A DNA stretch of 64,000 nucleotides, taken from positions 3,951,704 to 4,015,703 of the forward strand of contig NZ_CP154625.1 in assembly GCF_051148895.1 (NCBI RefSeq), given 5' to 3'. The stretch is from Terrisporobacter vanillatitrophus (GTDB lineage: Bacteria; Bacillota; Clostridia; Peptostreptococcales; Peptostreptococcaceae). Each line of letters starts with the position of its first letter. Position 1 is the stretch's first letter. Below the pieces are notes generated by a model. That model was given only the letters and a program-made list of their open reading frames with translations. It did no database searches and was not told the DNA's origin. The translations under genes were made by a program, and so were the position numbers. Shown piece by piece: positions 42,136 to 50,825 of the stretch.

Positions 42136-43425
42136 CTATGCAAATATATTTTTTCTTATTATTGTTTGAGTTCTGTTTGGCCCAACAGATACTAAATCTA
42201 TATTAACATTTATTAATTCTTCTATTCTAGCTACATACTTCTTAGCATTCTCTGGAAGGTCATCGAAGTTTTCAACCTTTGTTATATCTTCATGCCATCC
42301 ATCTAATTCTTCGTATACTGGCTCACATTTTGCTAAGTCTTCTAATGAAGCTGGGAAATTATTTATTATTTCATCTCCCATTTTGTAAGCAGTACATATT
42401 TTAATTTTATCAAATCCTGTTAATACGTCTAATAACATGAATGATATACTAGTTAATCCGTTTACTCTAGCTGCATATTTTACTATAACAGCATCGAACC
42501 AACCACATCTTCTAGCTCTTCCTGTAACTGTTCCAAATTCATGCCCTTGAGTTCTTATTCTATCACCAGTTTCATCATGTAATTCAGTTACAAAAGGACC
42601 TTCTCCAACTCTTGTTGTATAAGCTTTTACTATACCAACAACGTCCTTTATCATGTTTGGACCTACACCAGCACCTACTGCAAATCCTCCTGATATAGGA
42701 TGTGAAGATGTGACAAATGGGTATGTTCCAAGATCTAAATCAAGTAATGTACCTTGAGCACCTTCAAATAATACTTTTTTATTAGCTTTTATTGCATCAT
42801 AAACTATTACAGTTGTATCATCCACAAATGGTCTCATTTTTTCTGCATATACCATAAATTCATTATATACTTCATCAAAATCAAACATAGCTTCTTTTTC
42901 ATATACACCTGTAACTATCTTGTTCTTTGCTTCTATTTGAAGTTTTAATTTTTTAGCAAAAACTTCTTTATTCATTAAGTCGCAAACCCTTATTCCAGAT
43001 CTTTCTGTTTTATCCATATAACAAGGACCGATACCTTTTTTAGTTGTTCCTATTTTGTTATCTCCTCTTGCTTCTTCTGCTAATCCATCTAATTCCTTAT
43101 GATAAGGAAATACTATGTGAGCTCTATCACTTATTTTAATATTTTTAGTATTTATTCCATTACTTTCAAGCATTTCTATTTCTTCAAAAAAACCTTTTGG
43201 ATCGAATACTATACCATTTCCTATTACGTTAATAGTGTTTGGGTTTAATATTCCTGATGGTATTAATCTTAATGCAAATTTCTTTCCATCTACTACTAAT
43301 GTATGACCTGCATTGTTTCCACCTTGTCCTCTTATTACTACATCAGCTTGAGTAGCAAGAAAATCAATAACTTTTCCTTTTCCCTCATCGCCCCATTGAG
43401 AACCAACAACTGCTACTGTTTTCAT
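42136..43425 (-). CDS. purA: Adenylosuccinate synthetase
   Basis: PurA, 429 residues, joins IMP and aspartate with GTP in AMP synthesis. It has the GTP P-loop GDEGKGK (12-18), the IMP-site segment GQGGNNAGHT (near 35), GTTKKGIGPCYMDK near 127, and the RTRVGEGP-type aspartate-binding segment seen as TTRVGEGPFVTEL. Full length. Downstream of a small hypothetical gene on the same strand; its 5' region shows no obvious purine riboswitch. Confidence 0.97.
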   Translation of the reverse strand: MKTVAVVGSQWGDEGKGKVIDFLATQADVVIRGQGGNNAGHTLVVDGKKFALRLIPSGILNPNTINVIGNGIVFDPKGFFEEIEMLESNGINTKNIKISDRAHIVFPYHKELDGLAEEARGDNKIGTTKKGIGPCYMDKTERSGIRVCDLMNKEVFAKKLKLQIEAKNKIVTGVYEKEAMFDFDEVYNEFMVYAEKMRPFVDDTTVIVYDAIKANKKVLFEGAQGTLLDLDLGTYPFVTSSHPISGGFAVGAGVGPNMIKDVVGIVKAYTTRVGEGPFVTELHDETGDRIRTQGHEFGTVTGRARRCGWFDAVIVKYAARVNGLTSISFMLLDVLTGFDKIKICTAYKMGDEIINNFPASLEDLAKCEPVYEELDGWHEDITKVENFDDLPENAKKYVARIEELINVNIDLVSVGPNRTQTIIRKNIFA

Positions 43426-43548
43426 TTATTTCACCTCTATTATCTATATACTAAATTTCATAATATTTAATATATAATTTATTTTCAACTTATTATCGAA
43501 CACTTACGTTATATATTTTAACAAATATTCGTCTTAGTTTCAACTTTT

Positions 43549-43869
43549 TTAATTTTTAATTACTTTTAATATGTATCTTTCTATTTCTTCTAAGCTTTTT
43601 CCGTTAATAATATTATCCCTTTTTTTAATAAATATATCATTAAATTTCTCAGCTTCATCTAAATCCTTACCCGTAAAGATTTTTTCTATAGATCCTGTCA
43701 TTGTATTTATCATATATATATTATATTGATTTTTTTCTTTCATTAAATAAATTACTAAGGTTTCTTTTAAATTAAAATCCACAATCCTGAACAAATTACT
43801 TTCTTTATTAACAATTCCCATATGTGGATATACAAAAAACATTTCAATTTTCATTTTATTATTCTCCAT
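43549..43869 (-). CDS. Small hypothetical protein between dnaB and purA
   Basis: A 106-residue protein that I do not recognise. It has no membrane segment, cysteine motif or obvious catalytic signature; the middle (ETLVIYLMKEKNQYNIYMINTMTGSIEKIFTGKDLDEAEKFNDIF) looks like a beta-hairpin plus helix arrangement. The ribosome-binding site and ATG at 43869 are not strong (context AATATGGAG). It lies directly downstream of the DnaA-box cluster and upstream of purA, so its promoter may be in that cluster. Probably a real gene: the frame has normal coding bias. Confidence 0.6.
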   Translation of the reverse strand: MENNKMKIEMFFVYPHMGIVNKESNLFRIVDFNLKETLVIYLMKEKNQYNIYMINTMTGSIEKIFTGKDLDEAEKFNDIFIKKRDNIINGKSLEEIERYILKVIKN

Positions 43870-43941
43870 ATTGACTTATTTTTTGACATAAATATGAGTT
43901 GTTTAAAAGATATTCCTATCTTGTAAACAACTCTTTCATTA

Positions 43942-44094
43942 AATTTTACACATATTTATTTAGTTATACACATTTATCCACATACTATTTGTGGATATTG
44001 TGTATAACATTTTATTGTATAGCCTTTATTTAATACTATTTTTTCATAATTATCCACATTTTTCTCAAATATAGAAAGATTGTTCTGTGGATAT
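43942..44094. promoter_or_regulatory. DnaA-box cluster next to dnaB
   Basis: At least six DnaA-box-like 9-mers lie in 131 bp: TTATACACA at 43964, TTATCCACA at 43974, TGTGGATAT at 43990, TGTGTATAA at 43999, TTATCCACA at 44050 and TGTGGATAT at 44086. The first four form an inverted arrangement around 43986 (GTTATACACA to TGTGTATAAC). Two boxes match TTATCCACA exactly. It lies between dnaB and a small gene, 20 kb from oriC; function (regulation, DnaA titration or auxiliary origin) cannot be told. Confidence 0.7.
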
Positions 44095-44098
44095 ATGT

Positions 44099-45427
44099 TT
44101 ATATTTCTCTAACTTTGTCAGCAAATTTTTGTACTTGGCCAAACCATACTAATTCTACATTACCTGTTTCACCATGTCTATTTTTTGCGATTATAACTTC
44201 ACCTATATTTTTCTTTTCAGAATCGTCATGATAATATTCATCTCTGTATAAGAACATAACTATATCTGCATCCTGCTCTATAGACCCAGACTCTCTTAAA
44301 TCTGATAATATAGGTCTATGGTCTTTTCTAAGTTCTGGAGAACGAGATAGCTGCGAAAGAGCAACTACAGGACAATCTAATTCTTTAGCTAGTATTTTTA
44401 AAGATCTAGAAATCTTAGCTATTTCTTGCTGCCTGTTTTCATTTTTACCCTCTCCCTCCATTAATTGAAGGTAGTCTATTAAAATTAAATCTAATCCCTT
44501 TTCTATTTTTAATCTTCTGCATTTTGATCTTATTTCTGATATTTTTATACCAGGAGTATCATCTATGAAAATATTAGCTTCTGATAATACTGCCATGCCA
44601 TCTATTATTCTTGGCCAATCTGATTCTCCAAGAGAACCTGTTTTTATTTTACTTAACTCCACATTAGATTGTGCAGATAACATACGTTGAACAAGCTGTT
44701 CCTTAGACATTTCTAAACTAAATACTGCTACAGATGCATCACCTTTTAATGCAGCATTTTGAACAAGGTTCAATGAAAATGCTGTTTTTCCCATGGCAGG
44801 TCTTGCCGCTAGTAGAATTAAGTCAGTCCTTTGCAGTCCATTTATTTTTTTATTTAAGTCTGTAAATCCAGTAGTTATTCCTGTAACATCACTTTTATCT
44901 GTACACAACCTTTCAATCATATCAAAGGTATCTTGTAGTACTAAATTTATTGGTTGGATGTCATCACTGTTTTTTTCTTGAGATATATTAAATATATTTT
45001 TTTCTGCCTTATCTAATATTTCCTGAACATCTGTAGAAGCATCATATCCTAAGTTTATAATCTCATTAGACGCTTTTATAAGCTGTCTCATGACAGATTT
45101 TTCTTTCACTATGTTGGCGTAATACTTTACATTTGATGTCGTTGGAACTATTGTTGAAAGACTTGTTAGATAACTAATACCTCCTACGTTATCTAGATGA
45201 CCTTCTTTTCTTAATTCCTCTATTAATGTTATCAAATCTATTGGTTCATTATTACTATTTAACTTTAACATAGACTCATATATTATCTTGTGAGCTTCTT
45301 TATAAAAATCACCAGGATTTATGGTTTCTGCCACAGTTATAATTGCGTCTTTATCAAGGATAATAGAACCTAATATTGATTGTTCTGATTCCACACTATG
45401 TGGAGGAATTCTACTTATATCCTCCAT
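44099..45427 (-). CDS. dnaB: Replicative DNA helicase
   Basis: DnaB (DnaC in bacilli), 442 residues from the ATG at 45427, which has GAGGTG six bases upstream; the ORF-initiating GTG at 45436 is less well placed. Motifs: N-terminal IPPHSVESEQSILGSI, RecA-like Walker A ARPAMGKTAFSLN (about 207-219), Walker B LILIDYLQLM, and the H4 motif SQLSRSPELR. The hexamer unwinds the fork. It is the last gene in the run from the MazG-like gene through gdpP and rplI. The DnaA-box cluster lies immediately downstream. Confidence 0.97.
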   Translation of the reverse strand: MEDISRIPPHSVESEQSILGSIILDKDAIITVAETINPGDFYKEAHKIIYESMLKLNSNNEPIDLITLIEELRKEGHLDNVGGISYLTSLSTIVPTTSNVKYYANIVKEKSVMRQLIKASNEIINLGYDASTDVQEILDKAEKNIFNISQEKNSDDIQPINLVLQDTFDMIERLCTDKSDVTGITTGFTDLNKKINGLQRTDLILLAARPAMGKTAFSLNLVQNAALKGDASVAVFSLEMSKEQLVQRMLSAQSNVELSKIKTGSLGESDWPRIIDGMAVLSEANIFIDDTPGIKISEIRSKCRRLKIEKGLDLILIDYLQLMEGEGKNENRQQEIAKISRSLKILAKELDCPVVALSQLSRSPELRKDHRPILSDLRESGSIEQDADIVMFLYRDEYYHDDSEKKNIGEVIIAKNRHGETGNVELVWFGQVQKFADKVREI

Positions 45428-45449
45428 TATTATCACCTCAACCTAGTGC

Positions 45450-45899
45450 TTATTGTTTTTCTTTAACGTCTACTCTTATCTTCGTAGTAACTTTTTGATG
45501 TATTTTTATTTCAACAAATCTTGAACCTAACACTCTAATTGGCTCATCAAGTGAAATCTTTCTCTTATCCACTTCTATATTATGTTGTTTCTTTAATTGT
45601 TCTGCTACATCTTTAGAAGTTATTGATCCAAATAATCTTCCACCATCTCCAGCTTTAGAATATATAGTTACAGCCATGTCTTCCATTTTCTTTCCTAATT
45701 CAAGCGCATCTTCATATTCCTTTTGAGCTTTTAATTCTTTTGATTTATTTTTTTCATTTAACTCTTTTACATTTGTATTGTCAGCAACTACTGCCATTTT
45801 TTTAGGCAATAAAAAGTTTTTTGCATATCCATCACTTACTTCTTTAACTTCTCCCTTTTTTCCTGTTCCTTTAACATCTTTTAATAATATTACTTTCAT
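45450..45899 (-). CDS. rplI: 50S ribosomal protein L9
   Basis: L9, 149 residues: the N-terminal domain MKVILLKDVKGTGKKGEVKEVSDGYAKNFLLPK is diagnostic, followed by the long central helix (about 45-80) and the C-terminal domain (LFGSITSKDVAEQL). It binds 23S rRNA and helps maintain reading frame. The gene starts immediately after the gdpP stop codon with no gap, with the ribosome-binding site inside gdpP, and is followed 22 bp later by dnaB. Confidence 0.98.
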   Translation of the reverse strand: MKVILLKDVKGTGKKGEVKEVSDGYAKNFLLPKKMAVVADNTNVKELNEKNKSKELKAQKEYEDALELGKKMEDMAVTIYSKAGDGGRLFGSITSKDVAEQLKKQHNIEVDKRKISLDEPIRVLGSRFVEIKIHQKVTTKIRVDVKEKQ

Positions 45900-47894
45900 T
45901 TAGTCTTCCTCCCTTAAGTATTGTTCAATTATTTCATGTACTTTCATATGGGCTTCTGTAATAGATACTCCTTCTAGTTGAGCACCAGCTATATCTATAT
46001 GTCCACCTCCGCCTAGCTTTTCCATTAAAACATGTACATTTATTTTTCCTAATGACCTTGCACTTATGAATACAGTTCCATCCTTTTCACCAAGTACAAA
46101 TGATGCCTCTATTTTTTTTACTGTCAATAATTCATCTGCCGCCTGAGCAATAACCACATTAATATTTTCAGACTGTATTTTTGAATAAGATATACATATT
46201 CTATTATTAATAATACGAGTATTACTTATAATTTCTGCCTTTGTTTTAAAATCTTCCACATTTGATCTAAATAGTTTCTTAACTTCTGTAGTATCTGCTC
46301 CTGCCTTCTTTAAATAAGAAGCTGCCTCAAAAGTTCTTACTCCTGTTTTAAATGCAAAGAATTTTGTATCTAAACTTATTCCTGCAAGAAGTCCTTCTGC
46401 TGTAAGTTTATTTATTTTAACATCATCCTCTAAATATTGAACAACTTCTGTTACCATTTCGCAAGTAGATGATACATAGATCTCATGGAATGATAAAACA
46501 GTATCTTGAATAGATTCTACACCTTTTCTATGGTGATCTATTACAGCTATTTTTTTACTGATTCCTAGTAATTCTTCACATTCCGTATAACTAGGTCTAT
46601 GAGTATCAACTACAACTACCAACGTATCTCTAGTGCAATTTTTTATTGCATCTTCTTTACTTATAAATAAATCCTTATAATACTCACATTTGTTCAATCT
46701 ACTTATAAACTCATCTATAGATTCATTAACCGAGTCCAGTACTATATATGTTTCTTTTTTCAAAGATTTACATATATCATATATACCCACTGCTGCTCCC
46801 ATAGCATCTAAATCAGGATATTTGTGACCCATTATATATATAGTTTTACTTTGAGATACTATCTCTTTTAATGCATGACCTATTAGCCTAGATTTAACTT
46901 TTGTTGTCTTTTCAACGGCTTTAGATTTTCCACCATAAAACTCAAACTTATCTTTTGTTTTTACAATAGCTTGATCTCCACCTCTACCTAAGGCCAAGTC
47001 CAAAGCTCCAGTAGCAAGTTTAATATTTTCATAAATGGAGTCTCCATTTCTTCCAACACCTATACTTATGGTTACAGGAAGTGTATTTCCATAATCAATG
47101 TCTCTTATTGTATCTAATATGGTAAATTTATTTTCTTGTAGTTTAGATAAACCTTTTTGATTAGTTATCACTATGTATTTATCCTTTGATGTTCTTTTTA
47201 CTGCTGCTTGTAAAGATGTTTCCAAGCTAGATAGTATTCTCTCTAATTCTACAGAAATTAAAGATCTTTTCTCCTCATTAGCACTCTTCAATACTTCATC
47301 GTATCCATCTACCTGAATTAGCATTATGATATTTTTTTCTTCCTCATATTTCTGAGAAAGAGTTAAATATTGTGTTTTATCTATCCAATAAAGCATCATT
47401 AAATATTTCACTTGATCATCTTTTTCATTTTTTATAACATTATAAACAACTGTATACTCTCTATCTTTGTAGCTTACCTCAGTATACATCTCTTTATTTT
47501 CATTTAATACTTTTCTTAAATTAATATTTTTAACTATATTGTCTATATTTTCGCCAAGCAAATCTGGTGACTGTGTAATGTCATAAAACTTCTTGTTGTA
47601 CCATGATATATTTCCATCAAATTCGAGAATGCAAAGAGGTATAGGTAGATTCATTATAGCCTTTTTTGTTGTTTCATCTATATCTAAAGACAAATTCTCA
47701 ATGTATCTATTCCACTCTTTTTTTCTAAAATTAGCAATTCTCCAATTGTGAAATACTATATAAATAAATCCAAAGAAAAACAAACATCCTATATACAAAT
47801 TATAGAAAAGTAGGATTAAACTTGTTATTCCAATAATTAATATATATATATTTATTTCTGGCATATTTATTTTAAAACTTGGTTTATTCCTCAT
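45900..47894 (-). CDS. gdpP: c-di-AMP phosphodiesterase GdpP
   Basis: A 664-residue membrane phosphodiesterase that breaks down cyclic di-AMP. Order: two N-terminal membrane helices (about 10-48; INIYILIIGITSLILLF), a degenerate PAS domain (about 80-150), a degenerate GGDEF domain (about 170-300), then the DHH domain with MGHKYPDLDAMGAAVG near 353 and VVDTHRP, VIDHHRKG, and DHHA1 with GGGGHIDIAGAQ near 635. The DHH metal ligands D, D and D-H-H are present. It is directly followed by rplI (contiguous) and preceded by a YybS-like gene, the arrangement of bacillus yybS-yybT-rplI-dnaC. Confidence 0.97.
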   Translation of the reverse strand: MRNKPSFKINMPEINIYILIIGITSLILLFYNLYIGCLFFFGFIYIVFHNWRIANFRKKEWNRYIENLSLDIDETTKKAIMNLPIPLCILEFDGNISWYNKKFYDITQSPDLLGENIDNIVKNINLRKVLNENKEMYTEVSYKDREYTVVYNVIKNEKDDQVKYLMMLYWIDKTQYLTLSQKYEEEKNIIMLIQVDGYDEVLKSANEEKRSLISVELERILSSLETSLQAAVKRTSKDKYIVITNQKGLSKLQENKFTILDTIRDIDYGNTLPVTISIGVGRNGDSIYENIKLATGALDLALGRGGDQAIVKTKDKFEFYGGKSKAVEKTTKVKSRLIGHALKEIVSQSKTIYIMGHKYPDLDAMGAAVGIYDICKSLKKETYIVLDSVNESIDEFISRLNKCEYYKDLFISKEDAIKNCTRDTLVVVVDTHRPSYTECEELLGISKKIAVIDHHRKGVESIQDTVLSFHEIYVSSTCEMVTEVVQYLEDDVKINKLTAEGLLAGISLDTKFFAFKTGVRTFEAASYLKKAGADTTEVKKLFRSNVEDFKTKAEIISNTRIINNRICISYSKIQSENINVVIAQAADELLTVKKIEASFVLGEKDGTVFISARSLGKINVHVLMEKLGGGGHIDIAGAQLEGVSITEAHMKVHEIIEQYLREED

Positions 47895-47904
47895 TCCTAT
47901 CCTC

Positions 47905-48855
47905 CTATATAGATTTATAAGCTCTCACATTTCTAAGATCTAATATACTATCTATCATACCTATAAAAGAAATTCCTGTCATTCCAAATATACCTACGCA
48001 CACTGCACCAATAAATACTTTTTTATCTATGCCATTTCTTAACCATTTTTTTATGAAATAAATGGATACAGATATCCCTTGTATTATAAACATAAAATTA
48101 AATACCATCTGTAAATTCAAAAATATTGCATCTGTATATAATGGTGTTTCTATATAAGACAAGCCTAACATTAATAAGTATAATATAAACGAAATAACTA
48201 TAGCATTTCCCGGCAAATAAAAATTTCTAAATCTTATTTCGCCTAAATCTCCAAATCTCATTTTTTTAAGAGCATATATTTCAACAAAATATATAATTAT
48301 TGATGAAATTATACCCTTAAAAAATAATATAGTCGGTATTATATTTCTAAATGTATCTATAATATTTTCTGTACTTAACAATTCGATGTTACTTACAGAT
48401 TGTAACAAACTTTTTTGCGCTTCTATACTTTCATTGAATACTTGAATCATCTCATCCAATATATCAACTCCAAAAGCATATTTTGATATAATATAATGTA
48501 CTACTATAGAAATCATAAATACTATAGAACCTATAAAAATTGGTTCATATTTATTACTATCTTGTTTACTTAAAACGTTTTTAGCTATAATACCTATAAT
48601 TGTTCCAGGAGCAATACTGTTTATAAATATATCAACTACATATATAGGTTTACTTAAAAATATTAAAGCCAACAGTGTGATTATTAGTGATATTATATTA
48701 TTTTTAATATTTGATAACGTTCCAATTAATGCAAAAGGTATTGGTATTAATAATAATATTAAACTTAATTGAGGTACATTTAAGCTTATCACTATTAATA
48801 TTATAGCTAAAATGACTATCAGTAATACCTTTGATAGTCTTAAATCTTTACTCAA
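47905..48855 (-). CDS. YybS-family (DUF2232) membrane protein
   Basis: A 316-residue integral membrane protein with about eight transmembrane segments, member of the DUF2232/YybS family that precedes gdpP in many Firmicutes. Landmarks are LVIVILAIILIVISLNVP near the N-terminus, APGTIIGIIAKNVLSK near 84, and GFxN/R-x-F-LP-type segment FRNFYLPGNAIVISFILYLL near 210. The function is unknown; the fixed context with gdpP suggests a cell-envelope or nucleotide-linked transport role. 10 bp before gdpP, 6 bp after the MazG-like gene. Confidence 0.85.
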   Translation of the reverse strand: MSKDLRLSKVLLIVILAIILIVISLNVPQLSLILLLIPIPFALIGTLSNIKNNIISLIITLLALIFLSKPIYVVDIFINSIAPGTIIGIIAKNVLSKQDSNKYEPIFIGSIVFMISIVVHYIISKYAFGVDILDEMIQVFNESIEAQKSLLQSVSNIELLSTENIIDTFRNIIPTILFFKGIISSIIIYFVEIYALKKMRFGDLGEIRFRNFYLPGNAIVISFILYLLMLGLSYIETPLYTDAIFLNLQMVFNFMFIIQGISVSIYFIKKWLRNGIDKKVFIGAVCVGIFGMTGISFIGMIDSILDLRNVRAYKSI

Positions 48856-48861
48856 CTTATA

Positions 48862-49182
48862 TCACTCCCTATTGTCCATATGTTTTTCTAATTTTGACAA
48901 ATCTCCAAACCAGGTTTCTATACTATGCTCTTCCTTTATTCCTTCTTTTGCTTTTTCTTTTATTTTATGATCTATTTCATCAAAACTAACGCCTAATCTT
49001 TTGCCTAAAAGATAAGACAACATAATTATATTAGCTATTGCATTTTGAAGTCCATCGTCAATAGGTTTTACGCCCTTGAATATTAGATTGAACAGATTAC
49101 TTATACTCATTAGTATTTCATTTTTTATCCATTCTATTATTTTTACATTTTTTGTAATATCAGAACCTTTTTCTATTCGCAC
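48862..49182 (-). CDS. MazG-like nucleotide pyrophosphohydrolase-fold protein
   Basis: A 106-residue MazG-like protein. An all-alpha fold is suggested by KIIEWIKNEILMSISNLFNLIFKG and NAIANIIMLSYLLGKRLGVSFDEIDHKIKEKAKEG. The EExxE metal-binding set of true MazG enzymes is not visible; DEID near residue 78 is a weak candidate. It leads the operon MazG-like-yybS-gdpP-rplI-dnaB. Ribosome-binding site GAGGGG about eight bases from the ATG. Confidence 0.7.
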   Translation of the reverse strand: MRIEKGSDITKNVKIIEWIKNEILMSISNLFNLIFKGVKPIDDGLQNAIANIIMLSYLLGKRLGVSFDEIDHKIKEKAKEGIKEEHSIETWFGDLSKLEKHMDNRE

Positions 49183-49240
49183 AATCTTCCCCTCCTCAAT
49201 ATATAAACATTATATCATAATTTGCAAGGTAACATACAAT

Positions 49241-49270
49241 GAAAAAAGGAGGGCTTCTACCTTCCTTTTC
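49241..49270 (-). terminator. Second terminator downstream of rpsR
   Basis: GAAAAAAGGAGGG pairs with CCTTCCTTTTC (one bulge) across CTTCTA; T-rich on the minus strand. It gives a second stop between the rpsF operon and the MazG-like operon. Confidence 0.6.
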
Positions 49271-49393
49271 ATAATAATAATACTAAATTATTTATATCTA
49301 TAATTTCCCAAGTAATAATTTAACCTTTTAGTTCTATGACCTTTCCAAAATCTTTAAAACTATCTTTCTTATTTCCGTAGAACTAATAAAAAA

Positions 49394-49421
49394 GCCCACC
49401 ATTGATGAATCAATGGAAGGC
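49394..49421 (-). terminator. Terminator of the rpsF-ssb-rpsR operon
   Basis: CCATTGAT-type stem with GCC/GGC base (arms 49394-49406 and 49411-49421) followed by T6 on the minus strand, 8 bp after the rpsR stop. Confidence 0.85.
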
Positions 49422-49428
49422 ATCTTTA

Positions 49429-49656
49429 CTAGTCTAATGTATATGGTAAAAGCGCTATGTTTCTAGCTCTCTTTATTGCTACTGTTAATTCTCTTTGATG
49501 TTTAGCACATGTTCCTGATATTCTTCTTGGTAATATTTTACCTCTTTCAGTTACATATTTTTGTAATCTTTGAGTGTTTTTGTAGTCTATTCTAGCGTCT
49601 TTAGAAGCACAGAATTGACAAACTTTTCTTTTTTTACGTCTTTTCTTGTTTATCAT
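49429..49656 (-). CDS. rpsR: 30S ribosomal protein S18
   Basis: S18, 75 residues, lysine/arginine-rich start KKRRKKRKVCQFCASKD with a CxxC zinc-type motif, then RIDYKNTQRLQKYVTERGKILPRR. The CxxC pair marks a zinc-binding (C+) form. It forms a heterodimer with S6 on 16S rRNA. Last gene of rpsF-ssb-rpsR, 18 bp after ssb. Confidence 0.98.
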   Translation of the reverse strand: MINKKRRKKRKVCQFCASKDARIDYKNTQRLQKYVTERGKILPRRISGTCAKHQRELTVAIKRARNIALLPYTLD

Positions 49657-49674
49657 TTAGAGTCCCCTCCTTTT

Positions 49675-50127
49675 CTAAAATGGTATTTCGTCATCATCTA
49701 TTGCTTGGAAACCATTTGGATCTAATCCTTGTGGCGTCTCAAAGTTAGGTTCGAAAGTCGGTTGCGAACCTTGATGACCTTCCCCATATGGGTTTTCAGA
49801 TCTATTTTTATTGCTCTCTAAAGCTTGTACTGAATTAGCACTTACTTTAGTAAAAGTTCTATTTTCTCCAGATTGTGTTTGATATCTATCAACTCTTAAA
49901 GTTCCTTGAACTGCAACTAATCTACCTTTTGAGATATAATTTGCACAAAAGTCGGCTGCTTTTCCCATCACTTCAACAGGAATAAAGTCTGTTTCTTTAG
50001 TTCCATCTTTTTTAGTATAGTTTCTATCTATAGCTATTGTAAAGTTAGCAACAGGTGTTCCACTTCCAGGTATATATCTTAATTCTGGATCCTTAGTTAA
50101 TCTACCAACTAATACTACATGGTTCAT
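49675..50127 (-). CDS. ssb: Single-stranded DNA-binding protein
   Basis: SSB, 150 residues: OB fold in the first 105 (MNHVVLVGRLTKDPELRYIPGSG), then a glycine/glutamine/asparagine-rich linker and the acidic tip DDDEIPF that binds partner repair and replication proteins. Position between rpsF and rpsR is the standard arrangement. Confidence 0.98.
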   Translation of the reverse strand: MNHVVLVGRLTKDPELRYIPGSGTPVANFTIAIDRNYTKKDGTKETDFIPVEVMGKAADFCANYISKGRLVAVQGTLRVDRYQTQSGENRTFTKVSANSVQALESNKNRSENPYGEGHQGSQPTFEPNFETPQGLDPNGFQAIDDDEIPF

Positions 50128-50169
50128 AAAAGCACCATCCTATTCATAATAAAACTAGTTAAATGCTAA

Positions 50170-50448
50170 TTAAGCACAAACTATCATATGTCTTATTACG
50201 TTTTCGTTTATTTTTAAGTTTCTGTCTAATTCTTTTGGAAGATCAGCAGAAGCTTTGAAGTTTACTAACACGTAGAAACCTTCTGTGAACTTAGCTATTG
50301 GGTAAGCTAATTTCTTGTTTCCCCAAGTGTCAACTTTTTCAACTTCGCCATTAGCTGAGATTACTTCTTGAACTTTGTTCATTACTGCTTCTTTAACTTC
50401 GTCTTCAGCGTTTGGTCTTACAACGTAAACTAATTCATAATTTTTCAT
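50170..50448 (-). CDS. rpsF: 30S ribosomal protein S6
   Basis: S6, 92 residues, with the family features MKNYELVYVVRPN, VEKVDTWGNKKLAYPI and the C-terminal NENVIRHMIV. It pairs with S18 on the small subunit. First gene of the operon. The leader upstream may be bound by the S6:S18 complex for feedback control. Confidence 0.98.
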   Translation of the reverse strand: MKNYELVYVVRPNAEDEVKEAVMNKVQEVISANGEVEKVDTWGNKKLAYPIAKFTEGFYVLVNFKASADLPKELDRNLKINENVIRHMIVCA

Positions 50449-50545
50449 TAAATTTCACCTCCCTTTGGACTTAACGGCTCCACTTTTGCAGAGCAGAGAA
50501 ATGAGAATAAATTCTCATACTTATGTATTTTATCACTTCTAATAA
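50449..50545 (-). promoter_or_regulatory. rpsF leader, candidate S6:S18-binding element
   Basis: On the minus strand the leader has a hairpin with arms GCTC and GAGC, followed directly by CCGTTAAGTCC and the GGGAGG site. Leaders of rpsF in many bacteria hold a hairpin with a bulged CCG that mimics the rRNA site of S6:S18. An upstream GAGAAT/ATTCTC hairpin lies around 50507-50520. Assigned by position and by the CCG only. Confidence 0.45.
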
Positions 50546-50725
50546 GCTCTGTCAAACTATTTATATCTAATTTTACTTTGTATAATTTAATAATAGTTTT
50601 ATATTTATTTAATATTTAAAAATTTTATTTATTTTATTCAATTTATGTATATTTTTATTGCTTCTGATAAATAATACAAGTATATATAGCCCCCATAACT
50701 TAAATATATTTCATCCCAATCTCCC

Positions 50726-50753
50726 AAATGGATAGCTTAATAGCTATCCATTT
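50726..50753 (-). terminator. Distal terminator after the aminotransferase gene
   Basis: AAATGGATAGCT / AGCTATCCATTT 12-bp stem with a 4-nt loop. The following minus-strand bases are not a long T run, so it may act with the proximal hairpin. Confidence 0.7.
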
Positions 50754-50760
50754 TAAATTA

Positions 50761-50792
50761 AAAACGGACAAAGAAAACCTTTGCCCATTTTT
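50761..50792 (-). terminator. Proximal terminator after the aminotransferase gene
   Basis: GGACAAAG / CTTTGCCC stem (one G-U pair in the RNA) around an AAAAC loop, with T5 following on the minus strand. Confidence 0.75.
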
Positions 50793-50825
50793 TAGTATTA
50801 ACCCATTTTCTAAGTTTTATACAAA

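Noticed and set aside
43426..43548. A purine riboswitch before purA.
   Set aside because: The 120-bp gap lacks the conserved junction and loop sequences of that element.
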